Shown piece by piece: positions 14,981-15,342 of a DNA stretch of 15,342 bases. Every line of letters starts with the position of its first letter. Within the stretch, counting starts at the first letter, position 1. Made by a program: the position numbers and the translations under genes. Source of the DNA: Anaerolineales bacterium (GTDB lineage Bacteria > Chloroflexota > Anaerolineae > Anaerolineales > E44-bin32). Location of the stretch: contig DAOWMX010000020.1 in assembly GCA_030642885.1 (NCBI GenBank), positions 1-15,342 of the forward strand, read 5' to 3'. A model generated the notes under the pieces. That model had not been told where the DNA came from. It worked only from the letters and a program-made list of their open reading frames with translations, and did no database searches.

Positions 14981-15342
14981 CTATCTCAAGAACGTCAGCG
15001 AGAGCGATCCGAGGATCAGCAAGCTGAATACGATAAGGCTGATCCAATCGGCTCCACGCATCTGGAAGGTCGAATAAGTGCGCATTTCACCATCATAGCC
15101 TCGGGAGGCCATCGCTCCATAAACACGTTCGCTGCGATCTAGCGAGCGAAGGAAGCGGCTGCCGACCATAGATCCCGTCACTCCACCACGCCAAAGAAGG
15201 GAGGGTTTCCCTTTGCCGGGGATCTCCGGGCTGCGCGGAGCACGTGCCCGCATAAGGCGTATAACCTCGTCAGCCAAGACAAATATATATCGATACATAA
15301 ATGCGATTACCGCAACCAGGGGGCGAGGAATACGCAGTGAAC
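14981..15342 (-). CDS. cbiQ: ECF transporter transmembrane component (CbiQ/EcfT family), partial (N-terminus beyond the right edge)
   Basis: The minus strand is open from the window edge to TAG at 14981-14983, giving the last 119 residues. RPLVAVIAFMYRYIFVLADE is followed by IRLMRARAPRS, a classic CbiQ stretch. ERVYGAMASRGYDGEMRTY then carries the Ala-Ser-Arg-Gly coupling motif that docks into the ATPase. The last helix is about 20 residues (DWISLIVFSLLILGSLSL). CbiQ is the membrane coupling subunit of energy-coupling-factor importers. An internal ATG at 15296-15298 is not the true start, because the conserved sequence continues in frame upstream of it. Family assignment is confident; substrate unknown. 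Confidence 0.9.
   Translation of the reverse strand, partial: SLRIPRPLVAVIAFMYRYIFVLADEVIRLMRARAPRSPEIPGKGKPSLLWRGGVTGSMVGSRFLRSLDRSERVYGAMASRGYDGEMRTYSTFQMRGADWISLIVFSLLILGSLSLTFLR

Noticed and set aside
1..15342. CRISPR arrays, insertion sequences, prophage or toxin-antitoxin genes.
   Set aside because: No regularly spaced repeats, transposase-like frames, terminal inverted repeats or recognised toxin families were found on either strand.

Overview
The window looks like chromosomal DNA of a Gram-variable, mid-GC bacterium, most likely a member of the Chloroflexota (Anaerolineae-like). This is inferred from protein style, not from a marker gene: a DUF2085 protein, a Pro/Thr-rich C-terminal linker on a secreted MA-clan peptidase, a fused trehalose-phosphate synthase/phosphatase and a GAF/HisKA_3 kinase. 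No plasmid, phage, IS or CRISPR signature was found.

Left edge to 610: a DUF2085 membrane protein (minus strand) runs off the left edge. It is followed by tRNA-Asn(GTT) with a near-consensus promoter and a strong hairpin. From 636 to 6768 is a cell-envelope block: a GT39/ArnT-like membrane glycosyltransferase (minus, TTG start), then on the plus strand a small membrane protein with an HExxH motif, a secreted and membrane-anchored gluzincin (HEIAH...E), a lipoprotein of glycoside hydrolase clan A type with lower GC, and a short lipoprotein-like reading frame that lacks a normal start codon and touches the hydrolase stop.

From 6748 to 9325 on the minus strand lie a bifunctional OtsA-OtsB enzyme, which makes trehalose from UDP-glucose and glucose-6-phosphate, and a 55-residue very basic protein with a strong ribosome binding site. 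A sigma-70 factor of RpoD type (plus, 9722-10966) faces a GAF-domain sensor histidine kinase (minus). The two converge on one hairpin that has U-rich tails on both sides.

The right part is all minus strand. A CbiQ-type transporter subunit (running off the right edge) and a CbiO ATPase are 3 bases apart and form the core of an ECF transporter for cobalt, nickel or another small solute. Downstream, a membrane-anchored TlpA-type thiol-disulfide protein overlaps by one base (TGATG) with a divergent Lgt-like membrane protein that lacks several signature residues of the true lipoprotein diacylglyceryl transferase. The TlpA/Lgt-like pair and the two-lipoprotein arrangement after 4895 are the parts most worth following up.
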